Assembly (NCBI RefSeq): GCF_902806685.2
Contig: NC_048541.1
Span: forward strand, 7,437,465 to 7,501,464
DNA length: 64,000 nucleotides
Reading direction: 5' to 3'
Source: Maniola hyperantus
Taxonomy: Eukaryota; Arthropoda; Insecta; Lepidoptera; Nymphalidae
Shown one piece after another: positions 20,114 through 30,650 of this stretch. The notes below the pieces were generated by a model. That model searched no databases and was not told the DNA's origin. It worked only from the letters and a program-made list of their open reading frames with translations. Numbering within the stretch: the stretch's first letter is position 1; each line of letters starts with the position of its first letter. Made by a program: the position numbers and the translations under genes.

Positions 20114-22330
20114 TTATTTAGTTTTGCTGGCATTGAGTACCAATCCAGCGTCGTGTGACCATTTTGCCAGCGTGTCAAAATCAGCTTGAAGTAACGTAAG
20201 CGCCTCTCCTACACTGTCAGCCGCAGCAACTAGGCAAGTGTCATCTGCAAATTGGTAGATCTCACACTTCTTTATGGTATTGGAAAGACTATTTACGTAG
20301 GTAAGGTAGTGCAGAGGTCCCAGTACAGAACCTTGAGCTGTTCCTTCCGTTACCCGAACTGGAAAACTATCATCGTCACCAACCCTTACCCTGTATGATC
20401 TTTCTTGTAAATAGTTTTCACACCATGTGAGTAGCTTACCTCTAATTCCGCTGTCTTCCAAGCTTTGCAGTAGTGTATTGTGTCTGAGAGTGTCAAAGGC
20501 TTTGCTGTAGTCTATGAAGACGGCCAAGATGTGCTTTTTGTTGTCAATGTGTTTATATACATTATCTGTGAATGTTGAAAGTAGTTGAGTAGTGTTCTTA
20601 TGTGGTTGGAATCCGTATTGGTTATTTGTTAGTATGTCATTGTTATCATAAAACTTGTGTATCTGATCGCTAATGTATTTTTCGACTATTTTATCGACCG
20701 TAGGTAATATCGTTATTGGTCTATAGTTATCACAATCCAATCTACTGCCTTTTTTGTATATTGGTCTAACAATACCAGTTTTTAGTTCAGTCGGATATTT
20801 ACCTGTGAATACGCTTGCGTTTATTAGGTTTGAAAGGACCGTTTTAATTTTTCCACATAACATTTTTATGTTGATGGCTCTTATCCGATCTACTCCTGGT
20901 GCTTTGTTACTGTTTAGAGAATTGATTATTTTTTCTACTGATTTGTCGTCTGCAGGCTTAAAACGCATGGTGACATTTGCTGAAGAGCTATAAACTGATT
21001 TATCGAGCAACGGTTCGGAGCATGTAGGACTTATCCGTTTAACACTACTGTTAAACGTGTCCGCAAAGTTGTTTGCAATATCTTTGCAATTGTATCCATG
21101 ACTGCCAAAGGTGCTTTGCAGTACTTCATCTATTGAAGACTTCATTTTGCCAGTCAGCCTATTTAGTATATTCCAAAGATTTTTAGGGTTATGCTTGTTA
21201 GAGATGATGTCCGATTTAGTATTTTTATTTTTAGTTTTTTGAATTAATCTATTCGCATAGTTTCGCGCTTTGTTGTATCTTTGTTTTGCGATTAAATCGT
21301 TTGTGTTTTTTATCCATTGTAAGAACAAATCATCCCTGTACTCACATGCTCGCATGATTTTTTTATTGATCCATACGTTTTGATTTCGTACGTTGCTCGG
21401 TTTTATTTTTAGTTTATATTCTGATTGTTTGTAACACTCATTAAGTGTAGTGTTTAGGTAATTATATATCGTTGTTGGGCACGTCATGTTAGTTGTATGC
21501 CCCCATTCTATTTGTTCTAGTGCTGAGTATAATTTTTGGTTGTTAAGACAAGTTTTATATTTCGGAACATCCTGTGCTCGAGCGCCGAGGCAAGCGAGTA
21601 TCACCGCCCGATGGTCAGCCAGTGTCGTACCGATTGCCGCCGTGTATAGGTCTTGCGTGCGGGATCGAGCGTAAATGTGATCTATACACGATTTACTTAT
21701 TTTGCCATTACATAACTCAATTCTGGTATGTGCAGTGATCCCACATGTAAGGCCTAGACTGTGCATCATGTTACTGTATTTATGTTTTATAGGGTTATCT
21801 AGTCTTAAGTTTATGTTAACGTCTCCTAATAAGTAAAAATCTGTGGTTTTTGTGCATTTGTCAATAGTAGTTAAGAGTTCGTCGATAAATAGTTTTTTAC
21901 TTGTATTAGGAGGACGGTATACAGCACAAATGTTCGCAGTGTAGTTAGAAGGGGTGGTTATTGTGAATAGTATATTTTCAAAGTAGTTAGTTCTCACATT
22001 TTTTATGCTACATTTGTGTTTATTACGTACATAAACGATAATGCCACCGCCCCTTCTTGACTTTCTGAGAGCTGTGAACATTTGATAACCATTTATATGG
22101 TATAGGCAGCTAATTTTATCAGAAATATTAGCTTCGGTAAGGATAACTACGTCAATACATTTATTAGAAGTAAGTATACACTGTTCAAGCGCAGCGAAGT
22201 TTTTTATAATAGATCTAATGTTGAAATGAACACACAATAGATTTACATGCATATTAGAGATATTATTTAAAAAGTCATTAATATTTAAACAGTCTGATAA
22301 CTCATAAATTTCGTCTAGTGGACTGTCCAT
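20114..22330 (-). pseudogene. LINE-2 ORF2: endonuclease and reverse transcriptase, ended by a premature stop
   Basis: 738 codons. The endonuclease (about residues 30-245) shows CVHFNIRSI, VVILTEANIS, RRGGGIIVYVR, ICAVYRPPN, YLLGDVNINL, SCIDHIYARS and TTLADHRAVIL, which supply the catalytic Asn, Glu, Tyr, Asp/Asn, Asp and Asp-His. RT (about 455-735) shows NKAPGVDRI, GIVRPIYKKGS, YRPITILPTVDKI, motif A AVFIDYSKAFDTLRH, motif B TEGTAQGSVLGP and motif C FADD at about 694-697. The frame ends with ASKTK then TAA at 20114-20116, and the next 221 codons continue in the same frame. The lesion is a single nonsense codon just past RT motif C; otherwise ORF2 would be about 985 codons, a normal length. 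Confidence 0.9.
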
Positions 22331-22384
22331 ATTGGAACGAAGGTAATTTTATTATCACTAAAAATAATATAGCAGTAGAATGCC

Positions 22385-22850
22385 TTAAGTTTTGACTTTT
22401 GTAAGGGCGTTGACGTCCGCCATGGTTCTTATCGTATAGGTTTTTGAACCGTCATCTTTGCGTGCCTTCACGAATCCTCTTTTAAACCATACGTACTTGA
22501 ATTTATGGTTAATCTTCAGCTCTTGCTTAGCCTTCCACAGTAAAGTCTTGTTGGTTTTCGTCATTGCTTCACTGATGTAGACTATATTATTATTTTTGTT
22601 CTCGGAGGGGCAAATGTCCGCTACCGTAGTTTTGATGCTTTTGGCAGCAGTAATCCATTTTTCTTGAGTATTCTCGTCTTGTAATTCCACTTTTATGTTC
22701 GGTGGTTGATCTTTCTTCCCATGGAGTCTTCGTGAGCTTTTTATACCTTCGACGGGTAGTTGGAGTTTCAAGGCCACCTTTTCCAGTATTTTACTGTCTG
22801 CTTCTATGCTCTGGTATGGTACATTTGCAATTTCCACTGATTTTATAAGC
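22385..22850 (-). pseudogene. LINE-2 ORF1, 5' truncated (FP-like nucleic-acid-binding domain)
   Basis: The open frame holds KSVEIANVP, SRRLHGKKDQPPNIKVELQD, TLLWKAKQELKINHKFKYVW and FKRGFVKARKDDGSKTYTIR. This pattern is known from C-terminal parts of insect LINE ORF1 proteins that resemble the baculovirus FP protein and are thought to bind element RNA. The open frame can be extended rightward to 22876, but those first residues (VGRRWIDHEL) are translated from SINE sequence. The real LINE-derived part starts at about 22850. The N-terminal zinc finger expected for the family is gone. ORF2 starts 54 bp downstream. Confidence 0.75.
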
Positions 22851-22955
22851 TCATGATCAATCCATCGTCGACCCACTAATGAGCACAGATTTTCTGTCCA
22901 AATGAGAAGGGTCTAGACTTTAGGCCATAGTCTGCCACGCTCTGCTGCCACTGCA
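22851..22955 (-). mobile_element. SINE family S1, 3' part, joined to LINE-2
   Basis: catgatcaatccatcgtcga, actaatgagcacag and aaatgagaagggtct, then aggccatagtctgccacgct, match the S1 3' half in minus orientation. It abuts the truncated 5' end of LINE-2. The far side of LINE-2 (18700-18722) has tatcatcattaac, which fits the rest of the S1 ATGATG tail. Confidence 0.75.
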
Positions 22956-23524
22956 CGCACTGTATTGAAGTGAATTAAAACTGGAGTAACGTAGTAGATA
23001 CCTATGTATAATGTGATAAGCACATATTACTATATTAGACATTTTATTATAGCATTTTCACACACCAGAGTTCTCCATTATGCTAGGCGTCAAATAAAAT
23101 AACCAATACCTACAAAATACTCGTATCTTTGGTCCAAATCCAATGTGTGAAAGTCAGGCCTATTAAATTGTTACAATTTAAACCTTAGGTACGAAAAGTC
23201 GGGATTCACAGATAAAGTAGAATTAGCCAGGTGCGCTAATTTCTACTTAAAGCTTCGTCAGACAAAACGTGCAGTTAGGAGTTCCTAGGAGTTATAGAAT
23301 TCGCACCCAAGATCAAAACTGCTTCAAGTCAAAAAGGTTGCCTTGTGAGATAACTTCATTTTCTGACTCCTGATTCGATTAAGTATATTTATACCTACGG
23401 TAATACATTTTTTTTCAAACTATGCTTTATACCGAAATCAATGTTTATTCAAAACACAATAAGTAATTACTTCTAAATCGTAGTTATGTTATTACAAATC
23501 TGTTTTTCTTACATTCTGGAAAAA
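22956..23524. other. Intergenic DNA
   Basis: AT-rich, no gene or clear repeat ends seen. Confidence 0.4.
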
Positions 23525-23708
23525 GTGTTTTTAGCGTACCATACCTCAAAGGAAAAAAGGAACCCTTACGGGATCACTTCGTTGTCTGTCTGTCTGTATA
23601 TCTGTCCGTCTGTCGTGTCTGTCAAGAAAACCTAGGGTACTTCCCGTTGACCTAGAATCAGGCAGGTAGGTAGGTCTTATAGCACAAGTAAAGGAATAAA
23701 TCCGAAAA
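23525..23708 (+). repeat. Interspersed repeat R4, truncated copy
   Basis: accatacctcaaaggaaaaa, aacccttacgggatcacttc, gtctgtctgtctgta, gggtacttcccgttgaccta and ccgaaaaccgttttgtggtt match the first half of the full copy at 54175-54567. It breaks off at ttacatgacc. Confidence 0.7.
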
Positions 23709-24349
23709 CCGTTTTGTGGTTACATGACCATGATACTATCGTAGATGCGAAATGCGATCAGTCATGTGACGTCAGCAGGCCGATTGCGAATCGACTGCAT
23801 CTATCATTTAATGACAGCATCAATGTCAAAATATGGTTTTCCTATCACGGTTCGGTGAGACAGTCCACAAAGGATAGATGTGGACAAAAAAATGTTTTGA
23901 CAGTTCATTTACACTATCGATAAAATTTATTGTATGAAAAATGCTATTGCGGACGCGTTTTGAAGTTTGATGTCATATAAGAACCTCGACAAATGTTACG
24001 TCAAATGAGGTTTTCATTGAAACAACTCGAGAGGTGTTTTTATCAGTGACATAAGCTATCCGCAAATCGTTTTACTACTCATATTAATTAAAATAAAGTT
24101 ATGAAAGGGATTAAAAAATGCTATAGTAGTTCTTCTGCTAGATTAGAAATCAATTATTAATTTTAGAAGCTAGTATAATAGTATAAAAGCATTTTTAGAT
24201 TAATATAAGTCTCATAAGTACTTTTAAAAGAATATGTGATGACTCTTTCATTAGTGGGTTTGATGCACAGAGTACATTAAATATAGAGGTATACTAACAC
24301 TGAGAAATGAGAATCACAGAGTACTTTTTACATTTTAAGTAAATAATTA
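23709..24349. other. Intergenic DNA with part of repeat R5
   Basis: 23755-23960 contains gtcagcaggccgattgcgaa and gctattgcggacgcg, which recur in inverted order around 25985-26075. No gene seen; the frame at 23714-23923 is repeat sequence. Confidence 0.45.
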
Positions 24350-24540
24350 AATATCATTGCTTTAACGGTGATGGAAAACATCGTGTGGAAACCTGCATGC
24401 CTGAGAGTTCTCCAAAATGTTATCAAAGGTGTGTGAAGTCTACCAATCCGCATTTGGCCAGCATGGTAGACTATGGCCAAAACTCTTCTCACACTCAAGA
24501 GAACCGTACTCTATAGTGAGCCAGCGACAGGCTGAACATA
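24350..24540 (+). mobile_element. SINE family S1, headless copy, plus orientation
   Basis: gctttaacggtgatggaaaa, gaaacctgcatgcctgagag, gtgtgaagtctaccaatccg and catggtagactatggcc are the S1 body. It ends near agccagcgacaggctgaaca. The tRNA-like head is missing. Confidence 0.75.
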
Positions 24541-24549
24541 ATAGTATAC

Positions 24550-24745
24550 CTTTGACTCCTTTGAGAACAATATGGAGAACTCTCAGGCATGCAGATTTCC
24601 TCATGATGTTTCCTTCACCGCTAAATCAAGTTAAGTATAATTAATTGTTTAAAACGCACATAACTCTTAGAGATGCGTACCTAAAATTGAACCCCCAACC
24701 TTCAATTATTCAGAGGTGGACATCCTAACCACTAGGCTCTTCGGG
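24550..24745 (-). mobile_element. SINE family S1, second copy, minus orientation
   Basis: tatggagaactctcaggcat, gcagatttcctcatgatg and the head complement (attgaacccccaacctt, cctaaccactaggctcttc) are in order. It faces the copy at 24350-24540 tail to tail. Confidence 0.75.
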
Positions 24746-24869
24746 GGACTTCTAAAATTATTCCCCAAAGTAATGTCCAAAAGTCAAATCATTTTCTGAT
24801 TTAATTGATTTAGCTTTGGAAATTACTTTGGAATTTAAATTATTTAGGCAAATAAAACAACAGTTTGAT

Positions 24870-25004
24870 GATTTTTTATGTTTTCTTTTATTAAAGTAGA
24901 TTAGATTCTGACATCTTAATTATATCACCATCTGCTTCTTATAAATCTAATCTGGCACCGTTCATTATTTTATTTGTCTCTGCACGGGGTCCAAGAGCTC
25001 GAGT
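24870..25004 (-). other. Putative 3' UTR with two poly(A) signals
   Basis: On the minus strand, after the stop at 25005-25007, AATAAA occurs at 24974-24969 and again at 24892-24887, followed by an A/T-rich end (complement of attttttatgttttc). This supports 25005-25072 as a terminal exon. Confidence 0.5.
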
Positions 25005-25072
25005 TCACAACATATCCCAATCCATATCTTTGTCAGGATGAAGAAATGAATGCAGCACTGTATCACCTTTGC
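25005..25072 (-). CDS. Putative last coding exon of an unrecognised host gene
   Basis: On the minus strand a strong acceptor (TCATAATTTTTTTTCAG, AG at 25074-25073) is followed by GC and then an open frame KGDTVLHSFLHPDKDMDWDM, Leu, TGA. The peptide is non-repetitive and has none of the repeat families found elsewhere in the window. The stop is followed by about 120 bp with two AATAAA signals. I do not recognise the protein. The exon begins with two bases of a split codon, so the previous exon should end in phase 1; the exon at 32628-32828 does, giving Gly at the join. A chance acceptor plus a short frame cannot be excluded. Confidence 0.45.
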
Positions 25073-25079
25073 CTGAAAA

Positions 25080-25485
25080 AAAATTATGATAACTGAGTAA
25101 GTGACCACTGACTGTGTTGCTTAATCTATACCACTAGGCACTACCAGCTTCTGTTTAGGTATGACGTTGTCTGCGAAGACTTTAGAATCAGTGTATATGG
25201 TATCTTTATTACTAATTTAGCTAATCCAAATTGTTTCTTTAAATATTTGTGGTGCGAAGGAGTAAGAAACATCCAAACTTTCATATGAAGAGCAACGTTT
25301 TAGGCAGCTCTAGATACATAAGGAAACATACTCGAGGAAGCACTTGTAGTGTGGAGGTACTTACTATGAAGTCATAACCACCAGTAGCAATGGACTCAAT
25401 TTGTATAATAGGTACTTTATGAAACGCTGTTAAAACTCCTCTAACTTTTCGGAGTTTAATACCATTGTAACAACTAAATATCACT
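25080..25485. other. Putative intron or intergenic DNA
   Basis: AT-rich, no clear repeat or exon seen. If the minus-strand gene is real this is part of its last intron. Confidence 0.35.
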
Positions 25486-25538
25486 TGCTTAGCTGTGAAG
25501 GAAAAGGAAGATCGTGAGGAAACCCGCATGAGAGCCTT
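25486..25538 (+). mobile_element. SINE family S1 fragment
   Basis: cttgcttagctgtgaaggaa and gatcgtgaggaaacccgcat match the S1 body only. Confidence 0.6.
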
Positions 25539-26349
25539 TACTTGTATTGAATGATAACGTTTGTTAACTTACGAGTTCTAACTTCCAAGCAGCCACAGTC
25601 CGTCAATAAGGGTCCCAATACTTAGGCAAATCAGTGCCCAGGCATTTGCGTATAAGTTCAGTGAGAAAAACTAAGTCTCCGGAGTCCGAGGAGCAAGCAA
25701 AGTTGCAGAATTAATCACAAAAAACAAACGCGTAAACTAAGGAAAAACAACAAAAAATTGTACTTTGTGGTCTGGGGTTCTAAATAGTTAACACAGACTA
25801 ACTACTTATTTGTAATAAGTAACGTAGCCAAATTTAGGAGACTGTTATGTCCATGTAAATTGCTAGATTACCAAGTGATTACCATAGATATTCGATTTAG
25901 TCGGGTTATAAATAGGTCCGTGCTACCAATACGTCATCAAAATGTCGATAATGACCAAATGCGATATAGTGCATTAGTCGTCCGCGATAGCAAATTTATC
26001 AACTGTAACGATCACGATTCTTAAGGATATTTCTATTGCGATGTCACATGTCAGTTTACGGCAATCGGCCTGCTGATGCTGCTTCCGCGCGGCGCGGTTG
26101 TGTCGCGCTCTTTGTGTGATTGTCTGTTGAAGCCTTTAGTGGCGAGTTCGCTGCCCAAACAAACTGGGTCAATTGTACTTTCATTGGATTTCAGTTTATT
26201 GTAACTGAGGTGAACTTTATCCACGTTAAGCAAACAATTAACGGCGCGAGGTAAAGGTTCAGATTGAGAGTTGAGACGTTCTACATTAAAACTGTACGGT
26301 ACTCTGCCACAGAATAATAAATCTTTCGGCCGCGTCTAATAATATTACA
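25539..26349. other. Putative intron or intergenic DNA with part of repeat R5
   Basis: 25985-26075 contains caatcggcctgctgatg and cgtccgcgatagc, the inverse of repeat R5 at 23755-23960. A minus-strand frame at 26233-26051 reads protein-like (DPVCLGSELATKGF) but ends inside the R5 repeat, so I do not call it. Confidence 0.4.
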
Positions 26350-26454
26350 GTACGCGCCAGAAAATATTGAAAATTGACCTTTAGAAAGAGATTGAGAGAC
26401 TCGCTCTACAAAGCCGACATCTCAGTCTAAAGGTCGATGTACAATATTTCTGAA
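26350..26454. mobile_element. Small fold-back element
   Basis: cagaaaatattgaaaattga with cctttaga (left) and tctaaaggtcgatgtacaat with atttctga (right) are imperfect inverted repeats of about 30 bp around a 45-bp centre. No coding capacity. Confidence 0.6.
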
Positions 26455-26526
26455 AACAATAATTCGTATAAGTAGTAGTTTGTCAGCTTTGACCAAAACG
26501 TAAATTTTTTTGGTTTTTCTTTCACG

Positions 26527-26869
26527 GTTTTTTTTTTAATTAATTCAGATACAAGTTAGCCCTTGACTGCAATCTCACATGGTGGTAAGTGATGATGCAG
26601 TCTAAGATGATAACGGGCTAACCTGGAAGGGGTATGGCAGTTTTTTATTAAACCCATACCCCTTTGGTTTCTACACGGCATCGTACCGGAACGCTAAATC
26701 GCTTGGCGGCACGGCTTTGCCGGTAGCGTGGTAACTAGCCACGGCCGAAGCCTCCCACCAGACCAGACCAGAAATTTAGAAATTATAAAATTCCAAACCC
26801 CGGCCAGGAATCGAACCCGGGACCTCCCACTATTAAGACCACAGCGCTCACCACTGCGCCAGGGAGGTC
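26527..26869 (-). mobile_element. SINE family S2, full length
   Basis: tRNA-derived SINE in minus orientation. A box TGGCGCAGTGG (complement of 26851-26861) and B box GGTTCGATTCC (complement of 26807-26817) are exact pol III promoter matches. A body of about 280 bp follows, with ggtatgggtttaataaaaaa on the minus strand, ending in a poly(A) tail (complement of 26527-26538). Worn copies are at 42886-43250 and 50230-50700. The short CGTCA repeats at 26868-26888 lie just outside. Confidence 0.85.
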
Positions 26870-28892
26870 GTCACGTCACGTCACGTCGTCAGGTTTGTTG
26901 CGATGTTCTAACTCTGAAATAAAATACATTTCATACACCCAACATCATTATGTTATTCATAATAATTATCTGTACGTAATTTAAAAGCGCGAGGTCCGAC
27001 TCGCACTTGGCCGGTTTCTTTATTTTGCTAACCTGCGACGTCAGATGATTAGAAACTCAAAGCCCAGAAAATCTTAAAATGCACCTATGTTTTCAATTAC
27101 AAGCATGTATGTGTAGGCACTATGTAACTACCTTTCCTACGAGCCGGTCGTAACAATGCAAAAAGCAAACACAGCAACGTAAATAATTCATTGTTTCAGT
27201 TGTACTGAGCCGGATAACTTTTTGGGTCACTGTATGAATCAGACAAAAGATAAAGAAGCATTTAAATTACTGAAATAAACCACCCAGGTCTTCAACATTT
27301 TTTAATAAGATACAAACTTACTCACAGAACTTACGCAGTAAAGCGCCACAGCTCTCTTTAGATGCGACACTGAGTCCAAGTTTTAGGATTAGACCTTGAT
27401 CTGAATATACATATTTATATTTAATTCAAAAATATTTTACTTGGCAACTCTGTAAATGTAATTATCTTCAAAATGTTTCTGAAAATAAATGTAATCCTAT
27501 TAGCTAAGAACTTTTCAACCTATGGGCGAGGCGATTCATTTTATCAGAGATTTTTCAGAGTATTTTTTGCTGGTTTCTCTCGGCGGGAAGGTCATTCCGT
27601 ACCAGTAGTATCTTTTACGATTCAAAAACACTTGTAAAAATTTATTTGAATAAAAAATCTTTCTACTCTCTGTCTACCTCTATCTATAGGTATTTAAGAA
27701 TATGTCTTTGGGTCGAAGGTCGAAGTCACAGAAGATTCAGTGGTCGAAGTATAGTATAGTCTCAGATCACGCCATTTAGGGAATTTATAACAAAAATGTC
27801 GAGGCTTCGACGTCACTGGCAGCCGTGAAATGATTTCGCGTTACCCATAGCCTAATATTTCAATCGGATCAAACCGAGAGTTACCTCACTCTAGTTCACT
27901 CTGATATAATGTTTAATCTAAAGGAAGAGTCAGTCACTTAAAGTACAAATCAGAATGCCATTCTTCCAATTTAGCGGCCTATTACCAATCTAGGAATGCA
28001 CGGCGCAGCTTACAACTTCATTCTGGCTCGCAATTACGTTGCAGTTACTTTTTTCCAGAGCGACCTGTGTGGTATTCGAGAACATTTTAACAATTGTATC
28101 TTTAGCACAAGTTTGCATATTATATCTCGACAACGTTGACAAATTTCGAGTATCGAAACAATATAACGTAACGTGATATTGGGAATAAAATTGACCTGAA
28201 CTGTACAAGTAATTGTGTCTAAAAGCCATTAGTAAATTAGTATTGTGTTTTAGGGTCATTTTCACTAGGGTTCAATACTATCCATTTTTATTACACAAAG
28301 TTTCTGCTTGTGGCGTTGGCTGTAGATTTAAGTAGGTATGGATAAAATATTCCGTTCTCCAACGTTATAAAGTTGTTCAATATTCACTATAACATCGGTG
28401 TCGAGATGTGCAAACTCGTATTAAGGGTACGGCAAGCATTCGTCATTAGTTCACATTATTCACTCGAATGGCTTGTTTTTCGACGTCTGCCTTTTAATGA
28501 AATGCTTTTCAAATAAAGCACCTACTTAAGTGCCTATTGTTTCGTGAGGCGTCGCTTTTCATGCACGAATAGACAGTCTCTTTACGGGTAATTACTTTCA
28601 TTATTGCTTTATGGAATTTTTATTGCTATAATTAAAATTATTATTGTTTGTTTCATAGAGCGAGTAGGTATAGAGTAAAAAAAACAGGAAAACAGATTCC
28701 AGTTCAGAAAAGGAACGTAGTCGAATGAAAATCTTATAGTAGATACAATGCGTACATGATTACTCTCGAAATATACCACTTTATTTTACAATCATGTCGT
28801 TGTCATCCAAAGAAGACTAGAAAGGTGCCTGAATAATTTATACGGGTTGCAGGGGTGGTGGCGGATGAACCATTTAACCAAATTGTCATTTT
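26870..28892. other. Long AT-rich stretch
   Basis: 26983-27018 (gcgaggtccgactcgcactt, ggccggtttctt) is the end of repeat R4. The frame at 28265-27990 on the minus strand has no recognisable domain. No gene seen. Confidence 0.4.
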
Positions 28893-29460
28893 CCTTATTG
28901 CAAGGCTATGGCCCAAGATCCCGTAGGAAATTTGGACGAGGTTCTTGATAAAAGTCGTTCTATATTCGCGCCGCGTTCTCTTTTCGATGTCGGTTTTGTT
29001 GTCCGCTACAAACTAGACAACGAATAGTTACGAAACTGTGCTAGTATATAGGGATATATTTTTAGCTCTGTGAGGCGTGAATCGCTGGTTAAATTCACGG
29101 TCGCCATTCATTGGCGAATATAGAGCGGTTATCTGCATATTTAAATATAATTTAGCTAGTGAATATGAATACTATACTGGCAGGTGACTTTGATGTACTT
29201 AATCTAAGCAATTTCAATTTCTTTTCAGAAAAATACCACAAAATACGTGTGGATTGAGGTGTTATTACGGTAGCAATCCAAAATACTGGACAGGTTTCCT
29301 ACTAAATTTTATCAAAAATTGTAAATCTACCACGGACCAGTTGGCAAGTCTGGTTTGCCATAACCAGGCGACCAACGCATAAAGTCATCTAGGAAATTTT
29401 CAGTATTTTTCAAGCACCTCCTCAAAATTTCCTACGGGCTCTCGGGCTATATTCCAAGGC
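28893..29460. mobile_element. Possible non-autonomous DNA transposon with 35-bp terminal inverted repeats
   Basis: The left end (gcaaggctatggcccaagat, cccgtaggaaatttgg) and the right end (aaaatttcctacgggctctc, gggctatattccaaggct) are imperfect inverted repeats 500 bp apart. No ORF between them. Confidence 0.5.
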
Positions 29461-30236
29461 TGGGAGTAAAAATGAACGAACTGTCACTTTGGTGTCACGC
29501 TCTCGCTGATTCATCCCAGGGAAAAGTAACACGATACGTACGTGTTCATCATACACGCTGGGATATATCTCAATTACATTTCGGTATGAAAAATATTTCA
29601 GAACGAAATGCGTTGTTATTTGTAATCATTTCCTTTTCATCTTCTGTTTTGCTTTTACTTACCTATTTATCTTTTTGGCGTTTCTACAGTACCTACTGGA
29701 AAAGGCGTTCCTTCGCGAGATAAACAGCTTTTTATAAGCACTTAGAGACTAATACCTACTACCTATCTGCTTATTTGCACCAATATATTGCAATCCAATC
29801 AATCAACAGCTCAGTCGACAATCTGCCTCACTAGTGGCAGTTCTAAGGAACTGCTCCACGTGACTTGAATCTTCAAATTTTAATGTTCAACAAATTTCGC
29901 TATGTCAATAATAATTTTCAATATTTTGCTTAATTTTAAAAGACTGTTATCCTGTAGGCTATACAGCTACCAGTCTACGAGTATTTTTAATTGACCAAAT
30001 CTTAAGTACTTAGAAAAACTCAATTGCTACTTGTAACATGAACGGAAAACATTAGCTAAAGTAAAGTAGGAAATATATATCACGGTTTTTCTTAACCTAC
30101 CTTTGTGCCTGAAGAACAACCCTTCAACTTAGGAGGACGTTAATTGCTACGTGAGAATACGGACACCTGGAAGGCTTTTAAGACTGCGAAATAAACAAAA
30201 TAGATAGACAGGATTTGAATGTGTTTTGTTTTTTAT
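29461..30236. other. AT-rich stretch
   Basis: The frame at 29472-29723 contains a hydrophobic stretch (LLFVIISFSSSVLLLLTYLS) but no start context, family likeness or splice support; I do not call it. No repeat recognised. Confidence 0.35.
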
Positions 30237-30385
30237 TTGTCTATATATATAAAAGAAAAAGCTGACTGACTGACTGATCTATCAACGCACAGCTCAAACT
30301 ACTGGACGGATCTGTTTGGGCGCCACTATAGGATATAGACCATAAGTAGAAATTATTCTAAGGGTTGAATTTCTCCGACGCTATA
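30237..30385 (-). mobile_element. Helitron-like family C fragment
   Basis: tatatataaaagaaaaagct, gactgactgactgatctatc and aacgcacagctcaaactact are the reverse of the family C motifs at 61831-62107. Right part degraded. Confidence 0.55.
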
Positions 30386-30566
30386 GGTATACTGATGTCG
30401 AATGCATACATTATCTACGTCTACGGTTTCTAGATACGAATACACATTGTGTTATCAGCGCAACACAGTGTAGGTAAGTACCTAATCTGTGGTAAGTACC
30501 TAAAATGAGTAGCGATGCTGACAATCCTGTATGATAGCATCATAGTAGGAACATTTTTTTTGCTAA

Positions 30567-30650
30567 GTGCTGATTGGCAGGCCTTGAGAACATTTTGAAG
30601 AGCTCTCAGGTCTCTATGCAAGTTTGCTCACCATATTTTTCTACAGTCTC
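30567..30650 (-). mobile_element. SINE family S1 fragment
   Basis: gtgctgattggcaggccttg, agagctctcagg and gcaagtttgctcaccatat are a worn S1 body. Confidence 0.55.

Larger units (their letters stand above)
18720..22850 (-). mobile_element. LINE-2: 5'-truncated non-LTR retrotransposon with (ATT)n tail
   Basis: On the minus strand: remnant of ORF1 (about 22850-22385), ORF2 (22330-19373, one in-frame stop), a 3' UTR of about 630 bp and a tail of TTATTATT units (complement of 18724-18744). The APE-type endonuclease, the RT and an ORF1 with a baculovirus-FP-like C-terminal region place it in the CR1/Jockey-related group, different from LINE-1. The 5' join is to SINE family S1 sequence at 22850-22955. 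A short second copy of its 3' end is at 40588-40761. Confidence 0.85.

Noticed and set aside
23580..23640. Tandem GTCT runs as a CRISPR-like or independent satellite array
   Set aside because: They are internal parts of repeat R4 and Helitron-like elements; units are only 4 bp and there are no spacers.
26051..26233. Protein-like minus-strand frame (DPVCLGSELATKGF)
   Set aside because: Its end lies in repeat R5, and there is no splice or start support.
29472..29723. Small membrane protein
   Set aside because: One hydrophobic run in an 83-codon frame, without family, start context or splice evidence.
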